64,000 nt of DNA, from the NCBI RefSeq assembly GCF_900172225.1, contig NZ_FWFO01000001.1:1240001-1304000 (forward strand). The letters are read 5' to 3'. Position numbers and translations under genes: made by a program. The notes below the pieces were generated by a model. That model was given only the letters and a program-made list of their open reading frames with translations. It searched no databases and was not told where the DNA came from. The stretch is from Falsiruegeria litorea R37 (lineage in GTDB: Bacteria; Pseudomonadota; Alphaproteobacteria; Rhodobacterales; Rhodobacteraceae). Below, in pieces: positions 34,636 through 43,772 of this stretch (position 1 is the stretch's first letter; every line of letters starts with the position of its first letter).

Positions 34636-36225
34636 TTAGGCTTTCCAGGTCTTCTTGGACGCGTACCAGTTCATGACCGGGCCGTTCGGGTCGGGCTCAT
34701 AGCCTTGGACCGAATTCGAAACGGCGTCGATGAAGTCATTGAACATGGGCAGGATCAGGCCCCCTTCGTTGCGCAGCATCTGACCCATTTGCGAGTAGGT
34801 TTCTTTGCGCTTGGCTTCATCCAGCTCGGCACGTGCCGACAGGAGCATCTCGTCAAAGGCCGGGACCTTCCAACGGGTGTCGTTCCAGTCTGCGCTCGAC
34901 AGGTAAGCTGTCGAATACATCTGGTCCTGCACCGGACGACCACCCCAGTACGAGCAGCAGAACGGCTGCTTGTTCCAGACTTCCGACCAGTAACCATCGT
35001 TGGGCTCACGCTTGATTTCCAGCGGGATGCCTGCCGCTTGGGCCGACTGCTGGAACAGAGCGGCCGCGTCCACAGCACCCGGGAAGGCGCCGTCTGCGGT
35101 ACGCAGGATGATGGGCGAACCGTCGTGGCCCGACTTCTCATAGTGCTCTTTGGCTTTTGCCAGGTCGTGCGCACGCTGCGGGATGGTGTCATCAAACAGC
35201 GGGTAGGCCGCGTTGATCGGCATGTCGTTGCCAACACCGCCATAGCCGCGCAGGATCTTTTCGACCATCTCTTCGCGGTTCACGGCGTATTTCAGCGCCA
35301 GACGCAGCTCATTCACGTCGAACGGCGCGGTGTCCACGTGCATGATGAACACATAGTGGCCACGACCCGACACGTTTCGAACTGCCAGGTTCGGTGCGCG
35401 ATCGAGCAGCTGAGCGATCTTGGGCTCAACGCGGTTGATGATGTCGACCTGACCCGACTGCAGCGCGGCGGTCCGCGCGGTTGCGTCGTTCAGGGTGATG
35501 ACTTCAACACCGTCATAGTGCGCGACAGCGTCTCCGCCCCAGTAGTTGGGGTTGCGCTTGAAGGTCATGCGCACGCCGGGCTCATCGCTTTCCAGCGTGT
35601 AAGGGCCGGTAGAAACCGCTTCGGTCGGGTTGTCGAAACCGCCGCCCGGCTGGATTGCCAGGTGATAGTCGCCGATCAGGTAAGGCATGTCGGCATTGCC
35701 AACGCCCAGGGTCAGTTCGAAGACGTCGCCGTCTGCACGCATCGACTCGATGCCTTTGACGATGCCCAGGGCACCCGACTGCGAATCTTCGTTGGTGTGA
35801 CGTTCCATAGTGCGCATCACGTCTTCGGCGGTTACCGACTTACCGTTCGAGAACTCGATGCCCTTGCGGATCTTGAAGCGCCAGGTTTTTGCGTCTGCCG
35901 AGCCTTCCCAGCTTTCTGCGACCAGACCTTCGAGGCTGCCGTCGGGGCCAACCTCGACCAGGGTTTCGGCCCAGTTGCGGCCGCCCGCGATCGGAACGTC
36001 CGATGCCCACAAAGCGGGGTCTTGCGAGTTGGTGGATTCGCCGCCCTGAACGCCCATTTTCAGGACACCGCCCTTAACCGGGCTAGCCGCCTTGGCGGCG
36101 TCGGCAAACATCGAGCTGGCAACAGCAGCAGAAACGCCCAGTGCAGCAGCTTTGCCCATGAACTCGCGGCGGGTCATTTTCCCGGCCGTCACGTTCTGAG
36201 CCATAAAGTCGAGTTGATCTTTCAT
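34636..36225 (-). CDS. Peptide ABC transporter substrate-binding protein (SBP_bac_5), Tat-exported
   Basis: This 529-residue periplasmic receptor starts ATG 36225 with GGGAG eight bases upstream. A 16-residue leader precedes a twin-arginine signal, TRREFMGKAAALGVSAAVA, so it is probably exported folded. The mature part has the family features AESWEGSADAKTWRFKIRKGIEFSNGKSVTAEDV and YALAIQPGGG-like segment YHLAIQPGGGFDNP. It should bind oligopeptides or related compounds for the DppBC-type channel. The gap to the upstream peptidase gene (36226-36343) holds a stem, CGGGCAA (36306-36312) with TTGCCCG (36329-36335), without a U run. Confidence 0.9.
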   Translation of the reverse strand: MKDQLDFMAQNVTAGKMTRREFMGKAAALGVSAAVASSMFADAAKAASPVKGGVLKMGVQGGESTNSQDPALWASDVPIAGGRNWAETLVEVGPDGSLEGLVAESWEGSADAKTWRFKIRKGIEFSNGKSVTAEDVMRTMERHTNEDSQSGALGIVKGIESMRADGDVFELTLGVGNADMPYLIGDYHLAIQPGGGFDNPTEAVSTGPYTLESDEPGVRMTFKRNPNYWGGDAVAHYDGVEVITLNDATARTAALQSGQVDIINRVEPKIAQLLDRAPNLAVRNVSGRGHYVFIMHVDTAPFDVNELRLALKYAVNREEMVEKILRGYGGVGNDMPINAAYPLFDDTIPQRAHDLAKAKEHYEKSGHDGSPIILRTADGAFPGAVDAAALFQQSAQAAGIPLEIKREPNDGYWSEVWNKQPFCCSYWGGRPVQDQMYSTAYLSSADWNDTRWKVPAFDEMLLSARAELDEAKRKETYSQMGQMLRNEGGLILPMFNDFIDAVSNSVQGYEPDPNGPVMNWYASKKTWKA

Positions 36226-36343
36226 TAGTTACTCCCGTTGAGTGGTCGCGCGATTTGCGCTGTTTTTGTTGATTGGTGAGTCAAGGTTTGCGTATTTCCC
36301 CCATTCGGGCAAGCCTCAATGCAGGGCATTGCCCGGACCGAAG

Positions 36344-38338
36344 TTACATTTCGGTTCTTGGAATTTTATCACTCAGGTCGCGTTTGTACACAAGGGTGTC
36401 GTTTTCATAGGCAAACAGTCTGGCATTGAGGTGGAAATCCGCGTGATCGGCCCACATTTCACAATGTGTTTCGGTTCGAATATTCCAGTCGCCTCGACCC
36501 ATTTCATCCGTCCAATGACAGGTTCCGCGTGCAGAAAGCGGGTCATCGGGGTGAATCACCCATGTCTCGCGCGCGACACTGGCGGTCATCAAGCCGTGAT
36601 CGTCATCTACGGTACGGCCGTTGTCGTCTTCGATGATCAAGCGCACGTCGCCAGTGGCCTGATCGATTTCGGTGCGGCGCGTGTTCGAGCCGTCTTTCAC
36701 AACCGTGATCTTCCACGGCTCATCTGCGTCAGCCGGGGGAAAGGTCCATTCATCCTGTGATCCGGCGGGGCGCATCGGCAGATCAATCTGTCCTTGGGCA
36801 AGCGTCAGCGTGGGCCGCTCAGGCGAAGGCCAGATCATCGGCCAGTAGCTGGTCGAGACCGCAACCCGCAAACGGTGACCCTTAGGCACGCGGTAAGCGA
36901 TGTGATCAAGGTCGAGTGTGATGTCATAGCTTTCGCCCGGTTTCAGCGGCGCGGGATCGCTGTGGCTGTCGCGGTGAGTCAGGTTCAGAACGCCATAGGT
37001 GATCCGCGACGACGTGCCATCGGGCAGCACGTGGTTCAGCCGCACCGCGATCTGGGCCTGCGGCTTGTCCGAGGTCAGCGAAAGCCGGATGTGCGGCGCG
37101 CCAACGATATCCAGGTCTGTATCCAGCGGGTCGCTGTCAAAGCAGCACGACAAGGCGTCATCCATGCGCTGGTCGCCGGGCAGCTCTGGTCCGGCCCAGA
37201 AACTCCCGTATTCACCGCATTCCATTCCGCAATGCAGCGGGGTGTTGATTTGCCTGTCCAGCGGCCCGTCCGGCCCCAGACCGGTGTTGCTCAGATACCA
37301 GGTTTCGGTGGGCAGATGCGACGTCGCCCCTTCGGCCTCGACAATCCAGCGCCCGTCGCGGTGCTCGGACCGGCGCTCGGGTGCCACGCCATCCATCACA
37401 TAGGCGCGGTAATCGGGGTCATCCTCGGCCCCGTTTTCGATGCCTTTCAACCAACGATCCCACCACCTGAGCGCCTCTTGCAAGAAGCCGATGCGCGGAC
37501 CGGGGATGGCGAAATGAGGGTATTTGTGGATCCAGGGACCATTGATGCCCTTGGTCGGCACCGACAGGTTTTCCACCAGCAGCGGCACCGTGTTCATGTA
37601 ACTGTCGCCCCAGCCGCTGAAGGTCAGCACGGGCGTGCGGATGGCCGAAAAATCCTCGCAGATCGAGCCATGCTGCCAATAGGCGTCGCGCGTCTGATGA
37701 CGCAGCCAGACCGAGGGCAGGAAAGGCTCGTTTTCCAGCCGCTCCATCCACATACCGCGCCAGGCGTCACCCACCAGCGCCGAGTCAGGTGCCCGAGAGG
37801 AGAACGACCACATAGTCGCGCCCCAGCCCAGGTTCTCGTTCAGCAGGCAACCGCCCTTGTAATGGATGTCGTCGGCGTAGCGATCCGCGGTGGAACACAG
37901 CGACACCACCGCCTTGAGCGGTTCGGGTTGCATCGCCGCCACCTGCAGCGCGTTGAACCCGCCCCAGCTGATCCCCATCATCCCGACGGCACCGCTGCAC
38001 CAATCTTGCGCAGCGAGCCAATGGATCACCTCGACCGCATCGTCCAGCTCTTGCTGGGTGTATTCATCCTCCATCAGCCCCTGGCTGTCGCCATTGCCGC
38101 GAATGTCGACCCGGACGCAGGCATAACCGCGTTTGGCCATGTAGGGGTGGGTCAGCGCATCGCGGGCACAGGTGCCGTCGCGTTTGCGATAGGGCAGGTA
38201 TTCAAGGATGGCAGGAACCGGAGCGGTGTCGGCATCCTTGGGACGCCAGATGCGCGCCGACAGGCGGCACCCATCCGACAGGGTAATTCCGATATCCGCA
38301 AACTCCTGGATATCGAGCAAGGCGTTGGTGTTCGTCAT
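36344..38338 (-). CDS. CocE/NonD family hydrolase (S15-type peptidase)
   Basis: This 664-residue serine hydrolase uses ATG 38338; an upstream in-frame start would overlap the glycerate kinase region. The catalytic core (about 10-370) contains YLPYRKRDGT, RVDIRGNGDSQGL and the nucleophile in GISWGGFN. The C-terminal jelly-roll domain (about 400-560) has RLNHVLPDGTSSRITYGVLNL and GHRLRVAVSTSYWP, typical of CocE and X-prolyl peptidases. There is no signal peptide. Placed directly before a peptide importer, it probably cleaves an imported peptide or acyl ester in the cytoplasm. Confidence 0.9.
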   Translation of the reverse strand: MTNTNALLDIQEFADIGITLSDGCRLSARIWRPKDADTAPVPAILEYLPYRKRDGTCARDALTHPYMAKRGYACVRVDIRGNGDSQGLMEDEYTQQELDDAVEVIHWLAAQDWCSGAVGMMGISWGGFNALQVAAMQPEPLKAVVSLCSTADRYADDIHYKGGCLLNENLGWGATMWSFSSRAPDSALVGDAWRGMWMERLENEPFLPSVWLRHQTRDAYWQHGSICEDFSAIRTPVLTFSGWGDSYMNTVPLLVENLSVPTKGINGPWIHKYPHFAIPGPRIGFLQEALRWWDRWLKGIENGAEDDPDYRAYVMDGVAPERRSEHRDGRWIVEAEGATSHLPTETWYLSNTGLGPDGPLDRQINTPLHCGMECGEYGSFWAGPELPGDQRMDDALSCCFDSDPLDTDLDIVGAPHIRLSLTSDKPQAQIAVRLNHVLPDGTSSRITYGVLNLTHRDSHSDPAPLKPGESYDITLDLDHIAYRVPKGHRLRVAVSTSYWPMIWPSPERPTLTLAQGQIDLPMRPAGSQDEWTFPPADADEPWKITVVKDGSNTRRTEIDQATGDVRLIIEDDNGRTVDDDHGLMTASVARETWVIHPDDPLSARGTCHWTDEMGRGDWNIRTETHCEMWADHADFHLNARLFAYENDTLVYKRDLSDKIPRTEM

Positions 38339-38420
38339 GCTGTCGACTGTTCCGGGGGACATGCGACACGTCAAGCGCGGGAAGCGACCGCGAAAATGCG
38401 ATTTCCGACAGGGTTGGCCG

Positions 38421-39530
38421 CTAGGCTGTCGCCCGGATGGCAATCAGCAGATCCATCACGTTGGTTCCGGTCGGGCCAGTGGTCAGTAGGGCGTCATGCC
38501 GGGCCAGATACGGGCCGCTGTCTGCAGCCTTCAGGTGCGCCTCGGCCGCATCAGACCACGTTGTCCCATCCACGATGCCGCCTGCCGCATCTGTTGGTCC
38601 ATCGGTGCCATCGGTTCCGCCAACCAGAATGATGAGATCACCCTCGCCAGCGATCTCTTTTGCCAGGGCCAGGGCCAAAGCCTGATTGCGCCCGCCTTGG
38701 CCGGGGTTTTCGGGCAGGACAACCGTGGGTTCGCCACCCAGAACCGCCACACCTGGCGGCATATCGCGGAGCTGCGCTCCCACCTGCGCTGCTAATGTCG
38801 GCAAGTCCAGATGAAGCGCTTCTGAATTGGCAACAACCTCCAGCCCCAGCTCCGAGGCCTTGTTTGCCGCAGCGGTACGCGCATGCGCATTGCTGGCAAT
38901 GATCCGCGCGTTTGCTTTGAAATCGTGGCGATCTGGCAAGGCCCCGATGCCCGAGCCGATGACCATCAGGTCATCGCCCGGCACATCCGAGATCGCCAAA
39001 ACATCGACTTGGGCGCCTTTGAACCCGGCCAGCAGATTGCCACCCTTCACGTGCGAGATTTTGCGCCGTTCCGCGTTCATGGTCGTGATGTCCAACCCTT
39101 CGGCCAACAAACGTGTGTTGAGCGCGGTCAAGTCGTCCAGATCATGACCTTCGACCAGATCTTCGGCCAGGGACGAAGCGCCGCCAGAGACCAGCAGCAA
39201 AAGCGCGCTGTCCACCGTCATCGCCCGAACCGCCAGCCGCAACGCCCGTCCTCCAGCAAGGCTGCGGGCGTCGGGGACAGGGTGGGCGGCTTCGATCAGC
39301 TCGACCTCATCGGGCAGGCCGGAGCCATGACCATCTTTGGTCACGACCAGGCACGGTGTGCCGGGAAACCTATCCAACGCGGCCTGCGCCATGGTGGCAG
39401 CGGCCTTGCCTACGGCCAGAATACGATCCGGGCGTCGGACGTTGGCCAGGGCCTGATCGGTCGCAGAATATCCGCCGACGGCATCCACGCCGGCCTGCCA
39501 GATCGCGCGGGCTTGATCCTTGGGCGTCAT
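38421..39530 (-). CDS. Glycerate 2-kinase (MOFRL family)
   Basis: This 369-residue kinase phosphorylates D-glycerate to 2-phosphoglycerate. Features include the N-terminal [27 protein letters not shown] (about 110-120), [29 protein letters not shown] and the C-terminal MOFRL part [23 protein letters not shown]. It is somewhat shorter than many members (about 420). Its start overlaps the dtd stop by four bases, so it is the last gene of a compact operon. Confidence 0.9.
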   Translation of the reverse strand: MTPKDQARAIWQAGVDAVGGYSATDQALANVRRPDRILAVGKAAATMAQAALDRFPGTPCLVVTKDGHGSGLPDEVELIEAAHPVPDARSLAGGRALRLAVRAMTVDSALLLLVSGGASSLAEDLVEGHDLDDLTALNTRLLAEGLDITTMNAERRKISHVKGGNLLAGFKGAQVDVLAISDVPGDDLMVIGSGIGALPDRHDFKANARIIASNAHARTAAANKASELGLEVVANSEALHLDLPTLAAQVGAQLRDMPPGVAVLGGEPTVVLPENPGQGGRNQALALALAKEIAGEGDLIILVGGTDGTDGPTDAAGGIVDGTTWSDAAEAHLKAADSGPYLARHDALLTTGPTGTNVMDLLIAIRATA

Positions 39531-39967
39531 TCCGTGTCCATCCAGATCGTGACAGGGCCATCGTTGAGCAGTTCGACCGCCATATCGGCACCGAATGTGC
39601 CAGTTGCCACCGGGATACCCAGCCCGGCGACGCGCGCGGCGAAATCCAGATACAGGCGCTCTCCCTCGTCGGGGCGGGCCGCCGTTGAAAATCCGGGCCG
39701 ATTGCCGCGGCGCGTGTCTGCGGCCAGCGTGAACTGGCTGACGATAAGGGCCGAACCGCCGATGTCCAGCAAGGAGCGGTTCATCTTGCCGGCCTCATCT
39801 TTGAAAATCCGCAGTTTCGAGATCTTGCCCGCCAGTTGCTCGGACTGCGCCTCGGTATCGCCTTGCATCGCGCAGATCAGGATCAGCAGCCCTTGCCCGA
39901 TCTCTCCGATGATTTCTCCCTCGACTGTGACCGAGGCGCGAGAGACGCGTTGTATCAAAGCTCTCAT
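39527..39967 (-). CDS. dtd: D-aminoacyl-tRNA deacylase
   Basis: This 146-residue enzyme removes D-amino acids and glycine wrongly attached to tRNAs. It starts [17 protein letters not shown], the standard DTD opening, and has the active-site motif SQFTLAAD and the C-terminal cross-subunit motif [12 protein letters not shown] (the Gly-cisPro motif is GPVT). ATG 39967 overlaps the sugar kinase stop (ATGA), and its own stop overlaps the glycerate kinase start. Confidence 0.95.
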   Translation of the reverse strand: MRALIQRVSRASVTVEGEIIGEIGQGLLILICAMQGDTEAQSEQLAGKISKLRIFKDEAGKMNRSLLDIGGSALIVSQFTLAADTRRGNRPGFSTAARPDEGERLYLDFAARVAGLGIPVATGTFGADMAVELLNDGPVTIWMDTE

Positions 39968-40866
39968 TCGATGTCTTTCCATGTGGGGGCCTGCGCCCCG
40001 TGATGTTGCACGCTGAAACTGGCGGCACGCACACCGTTCGCGATGGCTTGCGTCAGGGTGGGCCTGTCGATCTCTGCCAAAGGCGCTAGCATGTTTGCCC
40101 GCACCAGAGAGGCAAGAACACCGGCATTGAATGTGTCACCTGCGCCAACCGTGTCGCAAACCGTGACTGTTGGCGCAGGGTGGCTGTACTGCCACGTGCC
40201 AAGGGACGCAATGATGCCATCTGCGCCACGGGTATGCAGCAAAAGCTGATCGGGGCGCAGATCGGGCAAGGGGCCGAACCATTCCAGGTCTTCGTCAGAC
40301 ACCTTGAGCACAGACGCATGTGGGATCATTCGGCGCAAGCGCTCCTGATGGGCCTTGGTATCTTGGATGACCGACGGGCGGATGTTGAGGTCCAGCCAAA
40401 CCAATCCGGGCGCGGCCTGCATCATGAGCTGCTCAAAGGCATCGGCAGCAGGCGCGTGAACCAGGCTGATGCCGCCAAACACCAGAACCTTGATCGATGG
40501 TGGTAATTTGGGCAAGTGGTCGGGCCGCAGCGCACGGCCCGCGCTGCTTTCGTCGTATAGGTCAAAGTGGGTCCCGTCCGGCAGCACCTGCGCGATCGCC
40601 AGTGTTGACGGATGTGGACTGCGGTGGACAAGCGATATGTCGACGCCCTCGGTCTGCAAATGAGCAGCCAGGCGCACGCCCATGGCATCCGTGGACAGGG
40701 CGCCGAAAAATCCCACGGGAACGTCCAGGCGCGACAAGGCAACCGCGCTGTTGACTGCAGCCCCACCGGCAACAGGCAACAGTCCGCCAGAACCGTCCGC
40801 CAGCGGTACTAGGTCCATCACGGCCTCGCCACAACACAGGATGCGTGGCACGCCTATCCCCGCCAT
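39964..40866 (-). CDS. PfkB family carbohydrate kinase (fructokinase-like)
   Basis: This 300-residue ribokinase-family enzyme starts ATG 40866 ([22 protein letters not shown]). It has the sugar-site motif [15 protein letters not shown] (about 35-50) and the ATP/catalytic signature [20 protein letters not shown] with catalytic Asp in GAGD (about 250). Bacterial fructokinases have this size. It overlaps the nitroreductase by 13 bases and dtd by four. Confidence 0.9.
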   Translation of the reverse strand: MAGIGVPRILCCGEAVMDLVPLADGSGGLLPVAGGAAVNSAVALSRLDVPVGFFGALSTDAMGVRLAAHLQTEGVDISLVHRSPHPSTLAIAQVLPDGTHFDLYDESSAGRALRPDHLPKLPPSIKVLVFGGISLVHAPAADAFEQLMMQAAPGLVWLDLNIRPSVIQDTKAHQERLRRMIPHASVLKVSDEDLEWFGPLPDLRPDQLLLHTRGADGIIASLGTWQYSHPAPTVTVCDTVGAGDTFNAGVLASLVRANMLAPLAEIDRPTLTQAIANGVRAASFSVQHHGAQAPTWKDIE

Positions 40867-41522
40867 GTCACGGTTTCGCCAATTCCGGCGCGTTCGGTGC
40901 GGAACCCGTTGGCCGGATGATCGGGGGCGGAATAGCCAAATGAGATCGCACAAAGGATCAGCCGATCCTGGGGGATGTCAAAATAGCGGTGCAGGAAAGG
41001 CCCATAAGAGGCCACCGCTGCCTGTGGGATTGTCGCAACGCCAAGGGCCTGGGCGGCCAGAGTAAAAGCCGTGACATATCCACCAGTGTCCATTGCGCCA
41101 TAGGGGCCAAGGTCCGCGGGGCTGTGCAGGATCGCGCAGTGTGGCGCGCCAAACAGGGCAAAGTTCTGCATCATCTGCCGGGCAGATCCCGCCCGGTCGC
41201 CTTTTTCGACGCCAACCGCCTCATACAGTGCCCAGCCACAGGTGCGGCGACGGTCCTGATAAACGCCGGTGTAGGCCGATGGAAACGGCAGGTCGGGTTT
41301 GGGTGCCCCTGTTGCGACCTCATGCTGGAGCGCCTCACGAAAGCTGTCTGTTTCCGAGCCACTGGTGATGATCACTTCCCACGGTTGCGCGTTGCACCAG
41401 CTCGGCACGCGCTGCGCGGCTGACAGGATCTGTTCGATCTGTTCCCGTGGCACCGGATCGGGGCGAAAGGCGCGGCAGGAATGGCGGGCGCTCAGCAGCG
41501 CATTCAGGGCGTCATAGGACAT
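40854..41522 (-). CDS. Nitroreductase family FMN oxidoreductase
   Basis: This 222-residue flavoprotein starts MSYDALNALLSARHSCRAFRPDPVP with GGAGAGAG upstream. The FMN-binding arginines in SARHSCRAFR, the AQRVPSWCNAQPWEV segment and MDTGGYVTAFTLAAQALGVATIP are family features. It likely reduces quinones, nitro compounds or a specific flavin-dependent substrate. It is the first gene of the nitroreductase-kinase-dtd-glycerate kinase operon. Its physiological substrate is unknown. Confidence 0.9.
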   Translation of the reverse strand: MSYDALNALLSARHSCRAFRPDPVPREQIEQILSAAQRVPSWCNAQPWEVIITSGSETDSFREALQHEVATGAPKPDLPFPSAYTGVYQDRRRTCGWALYEAVGVEKGDRAGSARQMMQNFALFGAPHCAILHSPADLGPYGAMDTGGYVTAFTLAAQALGVATIPQAAVASYGPFLHRYFDIPQDRLILCAISFGYSAPDHPANGFRTERAGIGETVTWRG

Positions 41523-41602
41523 GGGACTCTCTCCTCTTGCGCGCACCTTGGCGGGCAGGCGCGGGCTGTGCAAGTCCTGACGTTTACGAGTGGGGCTGGG
41601 TT

Positions 41603-43630
41603 TCAAAAGGCGACGCAGACGCGCATCGCGTCCAGGACCGCGGCGTGCATGTTGCGTCCTGTGACCGCATCCCCAACACGGGCGAGGTGGTAGCGTCCCG
41701 TCTCATTGGTTCTTGGAAAGGGGAACGTGCCAGTGATCAAGGCATCATGATCCAACTGTCCCTGATTTATCGAGCGCGTTTTGAGTTCAAAGAAAAGGTC
41801 ATCCATCGGGCATAGCCCGTGTTCGACAACCACGTGATCAACCCGCCTTTCGGTCAGATTGCCGGTCAGGACGTGTTGTAGACGCGCGATGATCTGGTTT
41901 CCCTCGCGGGACAGATCAGCGAGGTCGTGCAAGCAGGTAAAAGTGGCCCCATTGGCGCTGAGGTTGCGCAAGGCAACAGCGCTTGTTGTTGGCCCCAAAT
42001 CATGGAGCAACGCCCGATCAGGTGTCACAAGTTCAACTGCGTGGCCTGCGCTGGACAGGACATCCATCGTCACGGCGGCAGGGTGATCGCCCACTTCGTC
42101 GAACAGCAGAATGCTGCCTGAAATGCGCGCCTGCCCGGACAGGATATCCCAGCTGGAGATAGCCAGATCACCACCCGGAAGATCCAGCGGTGCAGGCCAG
42201 CCACCGGTTGCAATGACCACCAGATCCGGGTTTTCGCCTTCAACATCATCGGCGTCGGCAAAGGTGTTCAAGCGTATGTCTATGCCCAAGGTCTGGACCT
42301 CGGAGATCAGCCAATCCGCAACGCCCCAGATCTGACGGCGCGTCTTGCCCTTTGATGCCAGAACCAGTTGCCCGCCCAGCCGATCGGAGGCTTCGAAAAG
42401 TGTAACCTCATGCCCGCGCAGAGCGCTGACGCGCGCGGCCTCCAACCCGCCGGGACCGCCGCCCACGACAACCACTTTCTTTGGCGTGCTGCCGGCGAGG
42501 ACGATGTGGGGCAGGGTCTGCTCTCGTCCCGTTGCGGCGTTGTGGCCGCAGATGGCGGGTTTGCCCTGGTTGACGCGGTCAACGCAGTAACCCAGACCGA
42601 CACAGGGTCGAATGCGCGCCTCCTCTCGGCGGGCCAGTTTTGCCACCAGATAGGGGTCCGCCATTTGCGCACGGGTCATGCCCACCAGATCGACGTGCCC
42701 GCCCGCCACCGCGTGTTGAGCCGTCGCGATGTCGGCGATGCCGCCTGCATGCAGAATGGGCAGGTCGATTGCGTCGCGGATGCGTCCGGCCACCGGGATA
42801 TGTGGCGCCGAGGGAAGGCCCATGGGACGCACCCATTCGGCCAGCCCCAAATCGTCATAGGGTGCGCCCGCCAGGATGTTGAGCAGGTCCACATGGCCTG
42901 ACGCCTCAAGCATTTTGGCCGCTGCAACGCAGTCATCCGCGCTCAAGCCGCCCTTGGTCAACTCATCCCCCGTGATACGCATCGACACGATGAAGTCCGC
43001 CCCGACCTCGGCGCGCACGGCATCCAGCACCTGCAACGTCAGGCGCATCCGGTTTTTCAGCGACCCGCCATATTCATCGTCGCGCAGGTTTGTGATCGGC
43101 GACAGAAACTGCCCCAACAGATGGGAGTGAGACAGAAATTCGATCCCGTCAAAACCGCCTTGCTGACAGCGTAGTGCCGCTCTCGCAAAATCGCGGATCA
43201 CGCGGTCGATGTCCTGCTGTTCCATCACCTTGGGAAAGGCCCGGTGCGCCCGTTCGCGCACGCCAGATGGGGCAAGCACAGGCAGCCAATGACCGTCGTC
43301 CCACGCTGTTCTGCGCCCCATGTGGGTGATTTGGCACATCACCGCCGCGCCATGTTCGTGCACACCATCCGTGAGCTTTTGAAACCACGGAATGATGCTG
43401 TCATCCCCGGCATACAGCTGACCAAAGACCGAGGGGCTGTCAGGCGCAATATTGGTTGACCCGCCGATCATCGTCAGCGCGACACCGCCCTTGGCCTTTT
43501 CCTCGTGGTAGAGGCGATATCTGTCGCGGGGATGGCCATCTTCGACATAATTCGGCGCGTGCGACGTGCTGACGATACGGTTGCGCAAGGTCAGGTGCTT
43601 CAGGGTGAACGGATCCAGAAGGCTGGTCAT
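41603..43630 (-). CDS. NADH:flavin oxidoreductase, DgcA/N-methylproline demethylase-like
   Basis: This 675-residue multi-domain flavoprotein has an N-terminal Old Yellow Enzyme barrel (about 1-360), a short iron-sulfur segment and a C-terminal NAD(P)/FAD module (VVVVGGGPGGLEAARV, about 395). The cluster segment reads CVGLGYCVDRVNQGKPAIC and is followed by GHNAATGRE. This C-x5-C spacing, lacking the usual second cysteine of the C-x2-C pattern, is what I recall from DgcA and stachydrine/N-methylproline demethylases. Oxidative N-demethylation of a methylated amino acid is therefore the best guess. ATG 43630 is chosen; an upstream start is possible. It stands apart from the nitroreductase operon by 80 bases. 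Confidence 0.85.
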   Translation of the reverse strand: MTSLLDPFTLKHLTLRNRIVSTSHAPNYVEDGHPRDRYRLYHEEKAKGGVALTMIGGSTNIAPDSPSVFGQLYAGDDSIIPWFQKLTDGVHEHGAAVMCQITHMGRRTAWDDGHWLPVLAPSGVRERAHRAFPKVMEQQDIDRVIRDFARAALRCQQGGFDGIEFLSHSHLLGQFLSPITNLRDDEYGGSLKNRMRLTLQVLDAVRAEVGADFIVSMRITGDELTKGGLSADDCVAAAKMLEASGHVDLLNILAGAPYDDLGLAEWVRPMGLPSAPHIPVAGRIRDAIDLPILHAGGIADIATAQHAVAGGHVDLVGMTRAQMADPYLVAKLARREEARIRPCVGLGYCVDRVNQGKPAICGHNAATGREQTLPHIVLAGSTPKKVVVVGGGPGGLEAARVSALRGHEVTLFEASDRLGGQLVLASKGKTRRQIWGVADWLISEVQTLGIDIRLNTFADADDVEGENPDLVVIATGGWPAPLDLPGGDLAISSWDILSGQARISGSILLFDEVGDHPAAVTMDVLSSAGHAVELVTPDRALLHDLGPTTSAVALRNLSANGATFTCLHDLADLSREGNQIIARLQHVLTGNLTERRVDHVVVEHGLCPMDDLFFELKTRSINQGQLDHDALITGTFPFPRTNETGRYHLARVGDAVTGRNMHAAVLDAMRVCVAF

Positions 43631-43772
43631 GATCGCGCTGCTCCGGTTACGGGGGATGGGGGAAATGCCCCACGCCCGCGACTGCATCACGATCGCAGGC
43701 TAGCTGGCAAGGCGAAAGGCCAATTCACATTGCCCGACGTCTACGATCAATCTACCGACATTGTGCTCTTGG

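Noticed and set aside
34594-36228. 544-codon plus-strand open frame
   Set aside because: Antisense shadow of the peptide-binding protein gene, which has a clear Tat signal and family motifs.
36794-38632. 612-codon plus-strand open frame
   Set aside because: It is antisense to the CocE-type hydrolase, has no protein-like composition (Arg/His/Pro rich) and no ribosome site; it exists because of GC-rich codon bias.
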